64,000 nt of DNA from Polyangium sp. 6x1 (GTDB taxonomy: Bacteria; Myxococcota_A; Polyangia; Polyangiales; Polyangiaceae): the NCBI RefSeq assembly GCF_029946515.1, contig NZ_JARZHH010000008.1:124001-188000 (forward strand), given 5' to 3'. The notes under the pieces are model-generated. The model searched no databases. It saw nothing but the letters and a program-made list of their open reading frames with translations, and was not told where the DNA came from. Below, piece after piece: positions 36,863-47,609 of the stretch (positions are counted from its first letter, which is position 1; every line of letters begins with the position of its first letter). The position numbers and the translations under genes were made by a program.

Positions 36863-39778
36863 TCAGCGATACCCGTACTTGCCGACCGCGTCCGCGACCT
36901 CCTGGGCCGAGGGCCGCGCGGCGGGGTCGGGGTCCATGCAGCGCTCGAAGAGGAGCGCGAGCCCGCCCTGGAGGCCTTCGACGCGGCGAAGGCCCGAGGG
37001 GCGCGGCAGGGTTTGGCCCTGCATGCCGACGAAGATCGGCGGGACGTTGAAGGGGCGCTTGCCCGTGAGGATCTCGTAGGCGATGACGCCGAGGCTGAAG
37101 ACGTCCGAGTGCGCCTTCCAGTGGCGTGAGCCCTGCGCGAGCTCCGGGCCCATGTAGGTCGGGGTGCCGACGAGGATGCCCGTGCGCGTGACCTCCGAGG
37201 GCGGCGGCGGCGCGATGCTGCGGCGCGTGGACGGCGGCGCGTCGAGGTCGCGAGGCCGCTCGGAGACGGGCGGGCGCTCCTGGACCTCGCCCGTGAGCGT
37301 GGAGATGCCGAAGTCGACGAGCTTGACCTGCGCGTGGCCCTCGGCGTCCTCGGCGACCATGACGTTGCCCGGCTTGAGGTCGCGGTGGATGACGCCCTGC
37401 GCGTGCACGGCGGCGAGCCCCGCAGCCATCTGGCGGAGCACCGAGCAGGACCACGCGACGTCGCGGTAGCGCTCTTTGCAGCGATGGAGCGGCTTGCCCT
37501 TGCAGAGCTCCATGACGAGGTAGAGCAGGCCCTCGGGCGTGACGTCGACGTCGGCGATCGAGGCGAGGTTCGGGTGATCGAGGCGGGAGAGGATCTGCGC
37601 CTCGCGCACGAAGCGCGCCATCGCGACCTTGTCGCTGCGGCTCGTGAGGACCTTCATCGCGAAGCGGCGCGTGTCGCGGACGCGCTCGACCTCGTAGACG
37701 ACGCCCATCGCGCCCTGGCCGAGCTCCTCGATGACGCGGTAGCGCTCGGCGATGAGGGCGCCGACCTCGAAGCTCGGCGTGGCGGTGACGAGCTCGTCCT
37801 CGTCGACGTCGACGTCGGTGCGGAGCGAGGAGAGGAGGCTCGAGGTGTGCTGCTGGATCTTGCGGCGGAGCTCCTCGTTCAGGACCTCGACCTCGGTCTT
37901 CTTGGCCTCGATGGTGCGGATCTTCTGCTGCACGTCGCGGCGCATCTGGTCGAGGCCCCGCGCGAGGTCCGCGAACTCGCTCTTCTCGTCGACGGGGATC
38001 GGGGTCTTGATGTCGCCCGACGCGAGGCGCGCAGCCGCTTCGAGGAGCACGGCCTGCTCGGCGATGCGCTTCTGGTGGAGCGAGCTCTCGAGCTCGGCAC
38101 GGACGGCGCGCGTGGAGACGATGTTGATGGAGAGCTTTTCGCCGAGGGCGTTGAGGAGCGAGAGGTCGGCGTCGTCGAAGTGCCGGCGCGACTCGTCGGC
38201 TTCGAGGTAGAGGACGCCGAGGAGCTCGTCGCGCACGAGGAGCGGCGCGGCCATGGCGCTGCGGCGCGTGCCCTCGATCTGCTTCCACACGCGCGCCTCG
38301 CGGCGGAGGCGGACCTGCTCGACGAGGTCGTCGAGGTTCGAGGAGAAGCCGGCGATGACCGAGGCGAGCGGGATCTCCACGCCGCCAGCCTCGCGGCCCG
38401 CCGCGATTTCGAGGTCGGCCCCCTCGACCGCGCCGCCCTCGCGGGTGACGAAGAGGAGCGCCGCGCGCGCACCGAGGAGGCGGATGATCTCGTCGAGCCC
38501 GACGCGCGCCTGGCCGCCGCGATCGAGGACCTGCGCGGAGGCAAGGCTGAGCTCGAGGACCCGCGAGGAGCGGCCCATGCGCTCGTGCACCTCGACGAAC
38601 CGACGCGCGAGGATGAGGCCGAGCGCGAGGGTGAAGGCGAACATGCCGGCGTGCCCGAGCGAGACGTGGTCGCGCGGGACGAGGCCGATCGCCTTGAGCA
38701 CGTCGTGCGAGGCGGCCGCGGCGGCCAGGAGGAAGCCACCCGTGAAGATGCGCGCGTCGAGGTTGCCGCGCGTCGCGTGGAGGACCGCGCGGGCCGTCAT
38801 GAAGAGGATCGTGATGAGCAGGAGGATCTGAAACGGCAGGAGCGTGCGCAGCACGGGGACGAGCCCGAGCGCGACGACGAGGGCCGAGCCGACGAAGTAC
38901 GCGCCGTGCACCCACGAAAAGCCGCGGAGCAAGCGGAAGCGGCCGGGCCCGAAGACGTGCTCGAAGTACGCGGCGAAGAAGATCGGCGTGAGGTAGAGGC
39001 TCGCGAGCTCGACGTGGACCCAGAAGAGCGGCGCGTCGAGGAGGAGGCCGCGGATGGGCGCGGCCGCGGGGAGGTAGATCCCGAGCGAGAGCGCGAGCAG
39101 GCCGTAGGCGAGGTTCGATTTGTCGCGACGCTCGGAGAGGAAGAGGCCGAGGACGAAGAGGCCCGCCGACACGAGGAGGATGCCCATCGCGAGCGCGGGG
39201 AGATCGGCGCGGACGGCGTCGAGCGCGATGTCGGCGCGCGGGCCGATCAGCGCCTCGCCGTAGGGTCCGATGTTGACGTGATCGGAGTGGATGCGGAGCG
39301 CGAGGGTCTTGCCCGCGAAGCTCGATCCGAGCGGGATGAAGTGCGGCTCGTAGCCCTGGAAGCGGAGCGCGCCGTCGCCCTCGAACGCGCCGAACCGGTA
39401 GACGAGCGCGCCGTCGAGGTACGCCTCGACGATCTGATCGACGCCGCCGAGGTAGAGGACGGGTTCGCGATCGACGTGGCCCACGAGGCGCGTGCGCATC
39501 CAGAGGAAGCGCTCGCCGCCGCGGCCCTCGGGCGTGGCCTTCGGCGGCAAGGCGCGCCATCCGTCGGCCGCCGCGGGCGTGGCCCAGACGAGCGCGCCCG
39601 TGGGATCACGTGGTGAGTCGCCCCAGCGGTACTCCCACGTGCCCTGGTAGGCGTGGGCATGCGCCTCCTCGACGGCGGCGGGCAGAGGTACGTCCGCGCG
39701 CGTGATCGGCGTGGCCGAGAGCATCACGAGGGCGAGAGCTCCGGCGAACACGGTGCGCCGGCGCGGCAAACGAAGCAT
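36863..39778 (-). CDS. Ser/Thr protein kinase with 7TM-DISM sensor and GAF domain
   Basis: A 971-aa multidomain receptor kinase. A signal peptide (FAGALALVMLSATPITRA) precedes a DISM-type extracellular beta domain (about residues 30-190). Seven hydrophobic spans follow (about 200-395), then a GAF domain (about 410-565; VLDRGGQARVGLDEIIRLLG to FDDADLSLLNALGEKLSINI). A HAMP-like/coiled-coil region comes next, and the kinase domain (about 680-960) has ELGQGAMGVVYEVERV, FAMKVL, HRDLKPGN and VDFGIS. 7TM-DISM sensors usually feed histidine kinases or cyclases, so the fusion to a Hanks-type kinase is notable. The start at 39778 gives the signal peptide. Confidence 0.9.
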   Translation of the reverse strand: MLRLPRRRTVFAGALALVMLSATPITRADVPLPAAVEEAHAHAYQGTWEYRWGDSPRDPTGALVWATPAAADGWRALPPKATPEGRGGERFLWMRTRLVGHVDREPVLYLGGVDQIVEAYLDGALVYRFGAFEGDGALRFQGYEPHFIPLGSSFAGKTLALRIHSDHVNIGPYGEALIGPRADIALDAVRADLPALAMGILLVSAGLFVLGLFLSERRDKSNLAYGLLALSLGIYLPAAAPIRGLLLDAPLFWVHVELASLYLTPIFFAAYFEHVFGPGRFRLLRGFSWVHGAYFVGSALVVALGLVPVLRTLLPFQILLLITILFMTARAVLHATRGNLDARIFTGGFLLAAAAASHDVLKAIGLVPRDHVSLGHAGMFAFTLALGLILARRFVEVHERMGRSSRVLELSLASAQVLDRGGQARVGLDEIIRLLGARAALLFVTREGGAVEGADLEIAAGREAGGVEIPLASVIAGFSSNLDDLVEQVRLRREARVWKQIEGTRRSAMAAPLLVRDELLGVLYLEADESRRHFDDADLSLLNALGEKLSINIVSTRAVRAELESSLHQKRIAEQAVLLEAAARLASGDIKTPIPVDEKSEFADLARGLDQMRRDVQQKIRTIEAKKTEVEVLNEELRRKIQQHTSSLLSSLRTDVDVDEDELVTATPSFEVGALIAERYRVIEELGQGAMGVVYEVERVRDTRRFAMKVLTSRSDKVAMARFVREAQILSRLDHPNLASIADVDVTPEGLLYLVMELCKGKPLHRCKERYRDVAWSCSVLRQMAAGLAAVHAQGVIHRDLKPGNVMVAEDAEGHAQVKLVDFGISTLTGEVQERPPVSERPRDLDAPPSTRRSIAPPPPSEVTRTGILVGTPTYMGPELAQGSRHWKAHSDVFSLGVIAYEILTGKRPFNVPPIFVGMQGQTLPRPSGLRRVEGLQGGLALLFERCMDPDPAARPSAQEVADAVGKYGYR

Positions 39779-39846
39779 CGCTTGGTCTTGGTCCAGGGGT
39801 CCTTCGGGCAAGCCGTGAGAATATCAGAGGTGGAGAGCAGGCGAAC

Positions 39847-40194
39847 TCACCGCGCGCTCGCCTTCTTGTTCGCCTCACCGACGGCCTTGCCCGCGATGCG
39901 CGCGCGGGCCGCGTGCACGAGCGGCTCGGCCGGCGTCAACGCATCGACGAGGTCGCCCGCACGGAGCGCCGCCTCCTCGGCCCGCTTCCACGCGGCCGAG
40001 GCGCCGATCGTGTTCGGCCCGCTCCGCTGCGCGAGTGCGAGCGCGGACGCGAGGTCCCGCCCGACACGCTCGATGCGCTGGAGCTCGACGCGCCCCGCCC
40101 CGGAGAGTTTGGCGGCCGCATACATTGCCCGCACGATGCCGATGAGGTCGCGCACGGCCGCCGCGGGAAAGGGTTCCTCACGCCCAGAGATCAC
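39847..40194 (-). CDS. Hypothetical small helical protein
   Basis: A 115-aa protein, GTG start, with no signal peptide or membrane span. The whole sequence is predicted helical (AAVRDLIGIVRAMYAAAKLS, LQRIERVGRDLASALALAQR, AAWKRAEEAALRAGDLVDAL) and ends with a basic tail (NKKASAR). It lies 68 bp upstream of the receptor-kinase gene on the same strand and 54 bp after the histidine ammonia-lyase stop. Function unknown. Confidence 0.7.
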   Translation of the reverse strand: MISGREEPFPAAAVRDLIGIVRAMYAAAKLSGAGRVELQRIERVGRDLASALALAQRSGPNTIGASAAWKRAEEAALRAGDLVDALTPAEPLVHAARARIAGKAVGEANKKASAR

Positions 40195-40248
40195 CTGAAC
40201 GAATGTATCGGATTCGTGTCGAAATGGCGAGCGGGCGCGTTTTCAGGG

Positions 40249-41805
40249 TCACCGCAAGGAGCCGGTGACCTCTTCGACGGCGCGGCGGAGGGCGTCCGAG
40301 AGGACGATGTCGCGGACGGCGGCAATGTCGCGATAGAGCGGGCGGTCCTCGTCGAGCGTGGGGGAGACGGCGCGGACGGCCGCGTGCGCCCGCTCGACGG
40401 CGGCCGAGGAGCGGAGCGGGCGGCGCTGATCGATGCCCTGGGCGGCCGTGAGGATCTCGATCGCGAGCGAGGTGCGGACGTTCTCGATGACCTGCGCGAG
40501 CTTGCGGGCGCTGACGCTGCCCATGCTGACGTGATCCTCGCGGCCGGCGCTCGAAGGGATCGAGTCGACGCTGGCGGGGTGGCAGAGGACCTTGTTCTCG
40601 CTGACGAGCGAGGCGCTCGCGACCTGCGCGATCATGAAGCCGGAGTGCAGGCCGCTCTGCGGCGCGAGGAACGGGGTGAGGCCGCTCGAGAGCGCGGGGT
40701 TGACGAGCTGCTCGACGCGGCGCTCGCTGATGTTCGCGAGCTCGGCCGCAGCCATCGCCGCGAGGTCGAGCGCGAGCGCGAGCGGCTGGCCGTGGAAGTT
40801 GCCGCCGGAGAGGAGGTCGGCGCCGCCGTCGTCGCGGAGGAAGACGGTGGGGTTGTCGGTGACGCTGTTGATCTCGCGCGTGAGGACGTCGGCGGCCCAG
40901 CCGAGGGCGTCGCGCGAGGCGCCGTGGACCTGCGGCATGCAGCGGAGCGAGTAGGCGTCCTGCACGCGCGGGCAGTCCGCATGGCTCTGCATGATCTCGC
41001 TGTCGTCGAGCATCGCGCGGAGGTTCGCGGCGCAAGCGGCCTGGCCCGGGTGCGGGCGGACGGCCATGAGGCGCTCGTCGAAGGGACGCTTGGAGCCCTT
41101 GTTCGCTTCGAGGCTCATCGCGCCGGCGACGTCCGCGATCGTGCAGAGCGCGAGCGCGTCGCGCACGGCGAGCGCGCCGAGGGCGGCCATGTACTGCGTG
41201 CCGTTGATGAGCGCGAGTCCCTCCTTCGCCGCGAGGACGACGGGGCGGAGCTCGGCGCGCGCGAGGGCCTCGGCGCTCGTCATGCGCGTGCCGCGGAAGG
41301 AGGCCTCGCCCTCGCCCATGAGCGTGAGCGCGAGGTGCGCGAGCGGCGCGAGGTCGCCCGAGGCGCCGACCGATCCTTGCGAGGGGATGCGCGGCGCGAC
41401 GCCGGCGTTGAGCATGGCGAGGAGCAGATCGACGACCTCGGCGCGCACGCCGGAGTACCCGAGCGCGACGACCTGCGCGCGCAAGACCATCATGGCGCGG
41501 ACCTCGGGCTCGCCGAGATCCGGGCCGACGCCGCACGCGTGGCTGCGCACGAGGTTCTTCTGCAAGGCGATGACGTCACGCTCGGCGATGCGCGTCTCGG
41601 CGAGCGCGCCGAAGCCCGTGTTGATGCCGTAGACGGCAGGCGCGGCGTCCCCAGCCTCGGCGATGGCGTCGACGGCGCGGCGCGAGGCGACGATGCGGGC
41701 GCGGGCCTCGGGACAGAGGGCGACGGGGCGGCCGCGGCGGCTCACGTCCTCGAGATCGGCGAGGGTGATCGGGCGGCCGACGAGAAGAGGCTCCTTGGGG
41801 TGCAC
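40249..41805 (-). CDS. hutH: Histidine ammonia-lyase
   Basis: A 518-aa protein of the MIO-dependent ammonia-lyase family. The Ala-Ser-Gly that cyclises to the MIO cofactor is in [14 protein letters not shown] (near residue 145); [12 protein letters not shown], the active-site Tyr region, is near residue 55, and [15 protein letters not shown] and SVTDNPTVF follow. It deaminates histidine to urocanate in the cytoplasm. Length and motifs fit HutH better than Phe/Tyr ammonia-lyases, but specificity was not tested. GTG 41805 gives the normal N-terminus. No other hut genes are in the window, so it is not in the usual operon here. Confidence 0.9.
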   Translation of the reverse strand: MHPKEPLLVGRPITLADLEDVSRRGRPVALCPEARARIVASRRAVDAIAEAGDAAPAVYGINTGFGALAETRIAERDVIALQKNLVRSHACGVGPDLGEPEVRAMMVLRAQVVALGYSGVRAEVVDLLLAMLNAGVAPRIPSQGSVGASGDLAPLAHLALTLMGEGEASFRGTRMTSAEALARAELRPVVLAAKEGLALINGTQYMAALGALAVRDALALCTIADVAGAMSLEANKGSKRPFDERLMAVRPHPGQAACAANLRAMLDDSEIMQSHADCPRVQDAYSLRCMPQVHGASRDALGWAADVLTREINSVTDNPTVFLRDDGGADLLSGGNFHGQPLALALDLAAMAAAELANISERRVEQLVNPALSSGLTPFLAPQSGLHSGFMIAQVASASLVSENKVLCHPASVDSIPSSAGREDHVSMGSVSARKLAQVIENVRTSLAIEILTAAQGIDQRRPLRSSAAVERAHAAVRAVSPTLDEDRPLYRDIAAVRDIVLSDALRRAVEEVTGSLR

Positions 41806-41881
41806 GGGCGCCACGTTAGTACATCCCGCGCCGCATGCCTGCGCGTGGGCGCACGACGCGGGAGAACGGGCGAAAGCGGCT

Positions 41882-41909
41882 TTGACGGTCGGGGGCGATC
41901 GCCTAAGCT
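41882..41909 (+). promoter_or_regulatory. Promoter, predicted leaderless
   Basis: TTGACG (41882-41887), a 16-nt spacer and TAAGCT (41904-41909) precede ATG 41918 by 8 nt. The message should begin at or next to the start codon of the lipoprotein gene. Confidence 0.6.
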
Positions 41910-41917
41910 CCCGCCCC

Positions 41918-42292
41918 ATGCAAAGCCTACGATTGTCTTTCGCGGCGCTCGTGCTCGGGCTGGTCGCGTGTGCCGGCTCCGCAGCCGAGGGGCCGGGCTC
42001 GCCCGAGCCCGGCGCGATCCAGTCCGCTCCGAACGAGGCGCCTCCGGCAGCCGCGGAAGGCCCGATCACCTGCGGCCTGCCCGCGCCCGTGGTGAGCGAG
42101 GACCCGTGTACGAAGGACGCCGAGTGCGCGCCCGCGGAGCCTTGCCATGCGCACGCCTGCGTCGCCGTCGCCAAGGCGAAGCCGCGCACGCCCGACACCG
42201 TCTGCTCCACGATGCTCGACTGCAAGAGCGTCGACGCGAACCCCTGCGTGTGTCACGAGGGCCATTGCGCCCTCGTGCCGAAGCCCAACTGA
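41918..42292 (+). CDS. Small Cys-rich lipoprotein
   Basis: A 124-aa protein with signal peptide and lipobox (LGLVAC). After a Pro/Ala/Glu linker it contains ten or so Cys residues in a knot-like pattern ([50 protein letters not shown]). The Cys spacing resembles EGF- or Dickkopf-like extracellular modules seen repeatedly in myxobacterial secretomes. It is probably outer-membrane anchored. It is the first gene of a likely operon with the biotin carrier and PLP enzyme genes (13 bp and ATGA spacing), although no functional link is obvious. Confidence 0.82.
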   Translation: MQSLRLSFAALVLGLVACAGSAAEGPGSPEPGAIQSAPNEAPPAAAEGPITCGLPAPVVSEDPCTKDAECAPAEPCHAHACVAVAKAKPRTPDTVCSTMLDCKSVDANPCVCHEGHCALVPKPN

Positions 42293-42305
42293 TCCACGAA
42301 ACCTC

Positions 42306-42809
42306 ATGCGGTACTTCGTCAAATTCCCTTCCGGTCGCGAGGTCCCCGTCGATCTGACCGTGCTGCCCTCGGGCGAGATCCGCGTTGAGGTCGAGGGCCG
42401 CTCCTTGGCCATCGACGCCTACGACCATCAGGGCGCCATGCACCTCGACATCGGCGGCCGCTCGGTCGAGCTCTGGATGGAGGGCACGCCGCCCGAGGTC
42501 GGCGTCGTCACGTCCTCGAAGCGGTTTTACGCGCGCGTCGAGAACGAACGGATGCGCGCGCTCTCGGGCGTGCAGGGCGGCAAGAGCGGCGGCGGCGAGG
42601 GGCTCATCACGTCGCCGATGCCGGGCCGCGTGCTCAAGGTGCTCGTGGCCGAGGGCGACGAGGTTCACGCGGGGCGGCCGCTCGTCGTGGTCGAAGCGAT
42701 GAAGATGGAGAACGAGCTCTCGTCCACGCGCGACGGTCGCGTGAAGAAGGTCTACGTGACCGCTGGCGCGACCGTCGAGGGGGGTGCCAAGCTCGTCGAG
42801 ATCGAATGA
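42306..42809 (+). CDS. Biotin carboxyl carrier protein of an acyl-CoA carboxylase
   Basis: A 167-aa protein. The C-terminal 75 residues are a biotinyl domain: LITSPMPGRVLKVLVAEGDEV, then VVVEAMKMENELSSTRDGRV with the biotin-accepting Lys in EAMKMEN (near residue 137). The N-terminal 85 residues form a beta-rich segment typical of stand-alone carriers of propionyl/acetyl-CoA carboxylases. The matching biotin carboxylase and carboxyltransferase are not nearby, so this subunit works with distant genes (possibly the accD at 12.5 kb, though stand-alone carriers more often serve propionyl-CoA carboxylase). Its stop overlaps the next start by ATGA. Confidence 0.88.
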   Translation: MRYFVKFPSGREVPVDLTVLPSGEIRVEVEGRSLAIDAYDHQGAMHLDIGGRSVELWMEGTPPEVGVVTSSKRFYARVENERMRALSGVQGGKSGGGEGLITSPMPGRVLKVLVAEGDEVHAGRPLVVVEAMKMENELSSTRDGRVKKVYVTAGATVEGGAKLVEIE

Positions 42810-43813
42810 CTCTTCGAAAGCGCCTCCCGCTCGCCCACCTGCCGACCCCCCTTCAGCGCCCGCGGAGGCTCGCCGCCGCGACGGGCATCGACCTCTGGGT
42901 CAAACGCGACGACATGACGGGCGGCGCCGAGGCGGGCAACAAGATCCGCAAGCTCGAGTTCCTGCTCGGCGAGGCCCTCTCGCTCGAGTGCGACACGGTG
43001 ATCACCTGCGGGGGCCTGCAATCGAACCACGCCCGCGCCACGGCGCTCGCGGCCGCCTCGCTCGGCCTGCGGGCGGTGCTCTTTTTGAGGACGAACGATC
43101 CGTCGCTCGCTCCTCCGCTCGAAGGCAACGTGCTGATCGACCACCTCGCCGGCGCGGAGATCCGGCTCATCACGCCCGAGCAGTACCGGGATCGCGAGCG
43201 CATCCTGGACAAGGCGGCCGAGGAGCTGCGGGCCGAGGGGCAGAAGCCGTACGTGATCCCCGAGGGAGGATCGAACGGGCTCGGCGCGCTCGGGTACGTC
43301 GAGGCGATGGGCGAGGTGCGGCGGCAGCTCGATCTCGGACTCGGCGGGGGCAAGCCGTTCGACGCGGTCGTGGTCGCGTGTGGATCGGGCGGTACGGCGG
43401 CGGGCGCAGCGCTCGGCGCGGCGTTCCACGGCGTCGCGAGTGAGGTCGTGGCCGTGGCGGTCTGCGACGACGCGCCCACGTTCCAGGCGCGGATCGAAGG
43501 CATCGTCCGCGAGGCGCGCTCGCTCGACCCGCGGCTGCCGGAGCCCGCGCGGGTCACCGTGAACGACGCCCACAAGGGCCCCGCCTACGCGGTGAGCACG
43601 CCCGAGCAGCGCCGGCTCATCGCGAGCGTGGCGGGTTTGTCCGGGATGGTGCTCGACCCGGTCTACACCGGCAAGGCGTTCTCGGCGCTGATGGACCTCG
43701 CGGGCGCGGGTGGTCCGCTCGCCGGCAAGCGGGTCCTGTTCGTGCACACGGGCGGGCTGCCGGGGCTTTTGGCGCAAGGGGCGACGTTCCAGGACGCGCT
43801 CGGCCTGGACTGA
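42806..43813 (+). CDS. D-cysteine desulfhydrase/ACC deaminase-family PLP enzyme
   Basis: A 335-aa fold-type II PLP enzyme. The N-terminal PTPLQRPRRLAAATGIDLWVKRDD segment and the Schiff-base Lys in GAEAGNKIRKLEFLL (near residue 47) are followed by GGLQSNHARATALAAA, and PEGGSNGLGALGY, CGSGGTAAG and GLPGLLAQGATF form the phosphate- and pyridine-binding parts. This is the pattern of D-cysteine desulfhydrase (DcyD) and 1-aminocyclopropane-1-carboxylate deaminase; the former is more likely without an ACC context. Its ATG overlaps the biotin carrier stop. It is cytoplasmic. Confidence 0.88.
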   Translation: MTLRKRLPLAHLPTPLQRPRRLAAATGIDLWVKRDDMTGGAEAGNKIRKLEFLLGEALSLECDTVITCGGLQSNHARATALAAASLGLRAVLFLRTNDPSLAPPLEGNVLIDHLAGAEIRLITPEQYRDRERILDKAAEELRAEGQKPYVIPEGGSNGLGALGYVEAMGEVRRQLDLGLGGGKPFDAVVVACGSGGTAAGAALGAAFHGVASEVVAVAVCDDAPTFQARIEGIVREARSLDPRLPEPARVTVNDAHKGPAYAVSTPEQRRLIASVAGLSGMVLDPVYTGKAFSALMDLAGAGGPLAGKRVLFVHTGGLPGLLAQGATFQDALGLD

Positions 43814-43836
43814 CCCCAACGAAGAGAGGCGAACCG

Positions 43837-44523
43837 ATGCTACCGCGTGTCCTCGAACCCGAGGTCATGGACACCCCCGAGGAGGCCCGTGACTACGACG
43901 CCATGGACCACGCCGCGGTGAACCGCGCGTTCTGCGAGGACATGCTCGCGGTCCTGCCGAAGCCCGAGCGCGCGCTCGACGTCGGCACGGGCACGGCGCG
44001 GATCCCGATCGAGCTTTGCACGCGCGCGCCGGGCGTCACGGTCGTGGCCCTCGACCTCGCCGAGCACATGCTCGCGCTCGCACGGGAGAACATCGAGCGC
44101 GCGGGGCTCGCCTCCCGCGTCACCGTCGCGAAGATCGACGCGAAGGCCCTGCCCTACCCCGACGGGTCCTTCAGCGCCGTCATGTCGAACTCGATCGTCC
44201 ACCACATCCCCGAGCCCGCCGAGGTCCTCGCCGAGATGTGGCGCGTGACCGCCCGCGGCGGCCTGCTCTTCGTGCGCGACCTCCACCGGCCCGAGACGGA
44301 AGCCGAGATCGATCGCCTCGTCACGCTCCACGGCGGCGAGCGGCCGGCCGATCCGGCCGCGGTGCCTTCGTTCGAGCACCAACGATCGCTCTTCCGCGCC
44401 TCACTCGCCGCGGCGCTCACCGTGTCGGAGATCGTCGCGTTCGTGGCGTCGCTCGGGATCCCCGCGTCGGCCGTGCGGATGACGAGCGATCGGCACTGGA
44501 CGCTCTCCGCCGTCAAACCCTGA
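43837..44523 (+). CDS. Class I SAM-dependent methyltransferase
   Basis: A 228-aa Rossmann-fold methyltransferase. Motif I is ALDVGTGTARIPIELC (near residue 47), acidic post-I VVALDLAEHMLALA, then KIDAKALPYPDGSFSAVMSNSIVHHI (motifs II-III) and EMWRVTARGGLLFVRDLHRP. These features match the methyltransferase type 11 / ubiquinone-biosynthesis-like group acting on small molecules. The substrate cannot be named. It is 23 bp downstream of the PLP enzyme gene and converges on the L,D-transpeptidase gene across 31 bp. Confidence 0.88.
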   Translation: MLPRVLEPEVMDTPEEARDYDAMDHAAVNRAFCEDMLAVLPKPERALDVGTGTARIPIELCTRAPGVTVVALDLAEHMLALARENIERAGLASRVTVAKIDAKALPYPDGSFSAVMSNSIVHHIPEPAEVLAEMWRVTARGGLLFVRDLHRPETEAEIDRLVTLHGGERPADPAAVPSFEHQRSLFRASLAAALTVSEIVAFVASLGIPASAVRMTSDRHWTLSAVKP

Positions 44524-44554
44524 CGTCGAAGAGCGCCCCGCGCGCGTGGATTTC

Positions 44555-46129
44555 TCAGGGGTGGATGTTCACCACGGTGCCCTCGCCCGTGGATTCGCTC
44601 GCCTGCACGCCGTGCCAGTCGGTGGGCAGCGGCGGATCGGTCCACATGAAGACGCGGCGCGCGTCGATCGGCGAGAGGTTGATGCAGCCGTGGCTGCGAG
44701 GCTTGCCGTACTCGTCGTGCCACGGCGCCGCGTGGAGCGCGTAGCCCGCCTCGAAGTACTGCACCCACGGCACGTCGCGCAGCTCGAACTTGTTGCCGAC
44801 CTCGTGCGAGTCCATCGTGGTCGTGACGTGCTTCTCGCGGATCTTGAAGGTGCCGCGCACGGTCGAGTACGTCTTCTTGGGATCCCCGAGCCCATCGCGG
44901 CCCGTCGCCACCGCCGTCGCGTAGACCGGCTTCGTGCCCTCGTACAGGATGAGGATCTGGCTCAGGATCGAGATGTCGATCCACTTCTTCGTCTTCGCCG
45001 CGAAGCTCGGCAGCTCCGAAGGTTTGACCGCGATCGCGACGTCGCTGTCCTTGATCCACGTCCCGTCCTTGGCCTCGACGAGGCGCGTCTCGCCGATGCG
45101 CGTGCTCTTGCCCGTGAGCTGGATCGGCGTGTGGAACGCGAGCTTGCCTGCCTTCTCGAGCGAGCGCTTGCTCGTGTCGTATTTGTACGCGTCGGTGACG
45201 CGCACGAACGCGAGCGGCAGCTCCCAGCCCTTCTTCATGTCGACGCCGTGGAACGTCGAGCCACGCGCGGGCTTGAGCTTCGAAGTCGGCACGAGGCGCG
45301 CGTCCGTGGTCATCGCGAAGCGTCGATCGCCATCGCCCACGAACGTGCCGATGAGCGCGAGCCCCGCGTGCCGCGCGACGCGGTTCGTGATGATCGCGTA
45401 GTCGGGGACCTTGAACGTCGAGATGTTCGGGATCTTGCGGCCGCCCTGGAAGAACCAGGGGATCGCGTCGTTCCCGTCGCCGCCGTAGAGCTCCTGATCC
45501 GGAAGATCCGGCGGCTCGCTCGGCGGCTCGCCGATCGCATTGCCCTCCGCGTCGAGCGGCACGTCGTTCGCGCCGACCTCGATCTCGTCCCACTTCTTCT
45601 GCAGGCGCTTGTAGCTGCGCAGGTGCTCCTTGAGCCGCATCTCGTACTGGAACTGCTCGGCCTTCGTCGCGGGCCGGTAGTAGTTCGGCGCGATGGCTCG
45701 TACGAACGCGTACGGATACGGCATCGGCTTCGAGAGGTCCGGCCGACGCGTGAGCGCCCGCAAGATCGGGTGCTTCATGTCGATCGACGCGCTGGCCTCG
45801 GCGCAGATGTATCCAGCCGGAAGGACCCGGTAGTACCCGCCCTGGCAGTCATCGAACGCGGCCGGCTTCTCGCCGCGCACCGCGGTCGCGCCCGCGCGCA
45901 GGTAGCCGATCTTCGGCGACCTTCGATCGGGCTTCAGGTAAATCGGCGCCGCCATCTCCACGGCGCCGATGCGGGGGCCGCCCTCCTTGGGGACCGTTGC
46001 CGGATCAGCCGCGACCTGCTCCGCAGGCGCGGACAAGCTGACGATGCCCTCGGGGGAGCCCTTGCCCTTGCACCCGGCGAGCGCGAGCGCACCGAGCGCC
46101 AGGAGAGAGAGCGGCTTGCGTGCGTCCAT
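44555..46129 (-). CDS. L,D-transpeptidase (YkuD) lipoprotein
   Basis: A 524-aa lipoprotein (lipobox LALAGC). The C-terminal YkuD domain holds DEYGKPRSHGCINLSPIDARR; Cys in SHGCIN is the nucleophile and the upstream His belongs to the catalytic set. The N-terminal 340 residues are unusually long, with SH3-like turns (IYLKPDRRSPKIGYLRAG) near residue 65. The enzyme would form 3-3 cross-links in peptidoglycan or attach lipoproteins to it. The start at 46129 fits the signal peptide; upstream frames lack one. It is the last chromosomal gene before the tRNA. Confidence 0.9.
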   Translation of the reverse strand: MDARKPLSLLALGALALAGCKGKGSPEGIVSLSAPAEQVAADPATVPKEGGPRIGAVEMAAPIYLKPDRRSPKIGYLRAGATAVRGEKPAAFDDCQGGYYRVLPAGYICAEASASIDMKHPILRALTRRPDLSKPMPYPYAFVRAIAPNYYRPATKAEQFQYEMRLKEHLRSYKRLQKKWDEIEVGANDVPLDAEGNAIGEPPSEPPDLPDQELYGGDGNDAIPWFFQGGRKIPNISTFKVPDYAIITNRVARHAGLALIGTFVGDGDRRFAMTTDARLVPTSKLKPARGSTFHGVDMKKGWELPLAFVRVTDAYKYDTSKRSLEKAGKLAFHTPIQLTGKSTRIGETRLVEAKDGTWIKDSDVAIAVKPSELPSFAAKTKKWIDISILSQILILYEGTKPVYATAVATGRDGLGDPKKTYSTVRGTFKIREKHVTTTMDSHEVGNKFELRDVPWVQYFEAGYALHAAPWHDEYGKPRSHGCINLSPIDARRVFMWTDPPLPTDWHGVQASESTGEGTVVNIHP

Positions 46130-46289
46130 GGGGCCCGGATGCCGGATGTCGGACGAGAGGGCCAAGTTTTGAGGCCAAGCCCGAGGAAAGACGGCCCGAG
46201 CGGTCCCCGCGCGACAAGGACGCTCGAAGAGCTTGCGCAGGGGCAAACTTCTCGCTAGGTTGCTGGCCCCCGCGTCGAACACGCGGCGT

Positions 46290-47596
<1,307 letters not shown>

Positions 47597-47609
47597 GGCT
47601 CCCCCGACA

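Noticed and set aside
37334-39616. Open plus-strand frame of 760 codons
   Set aside because: Antisense of the receptor kinase gene, with repetitive Ala/Arg/Glu/Asp composition and no motifs.
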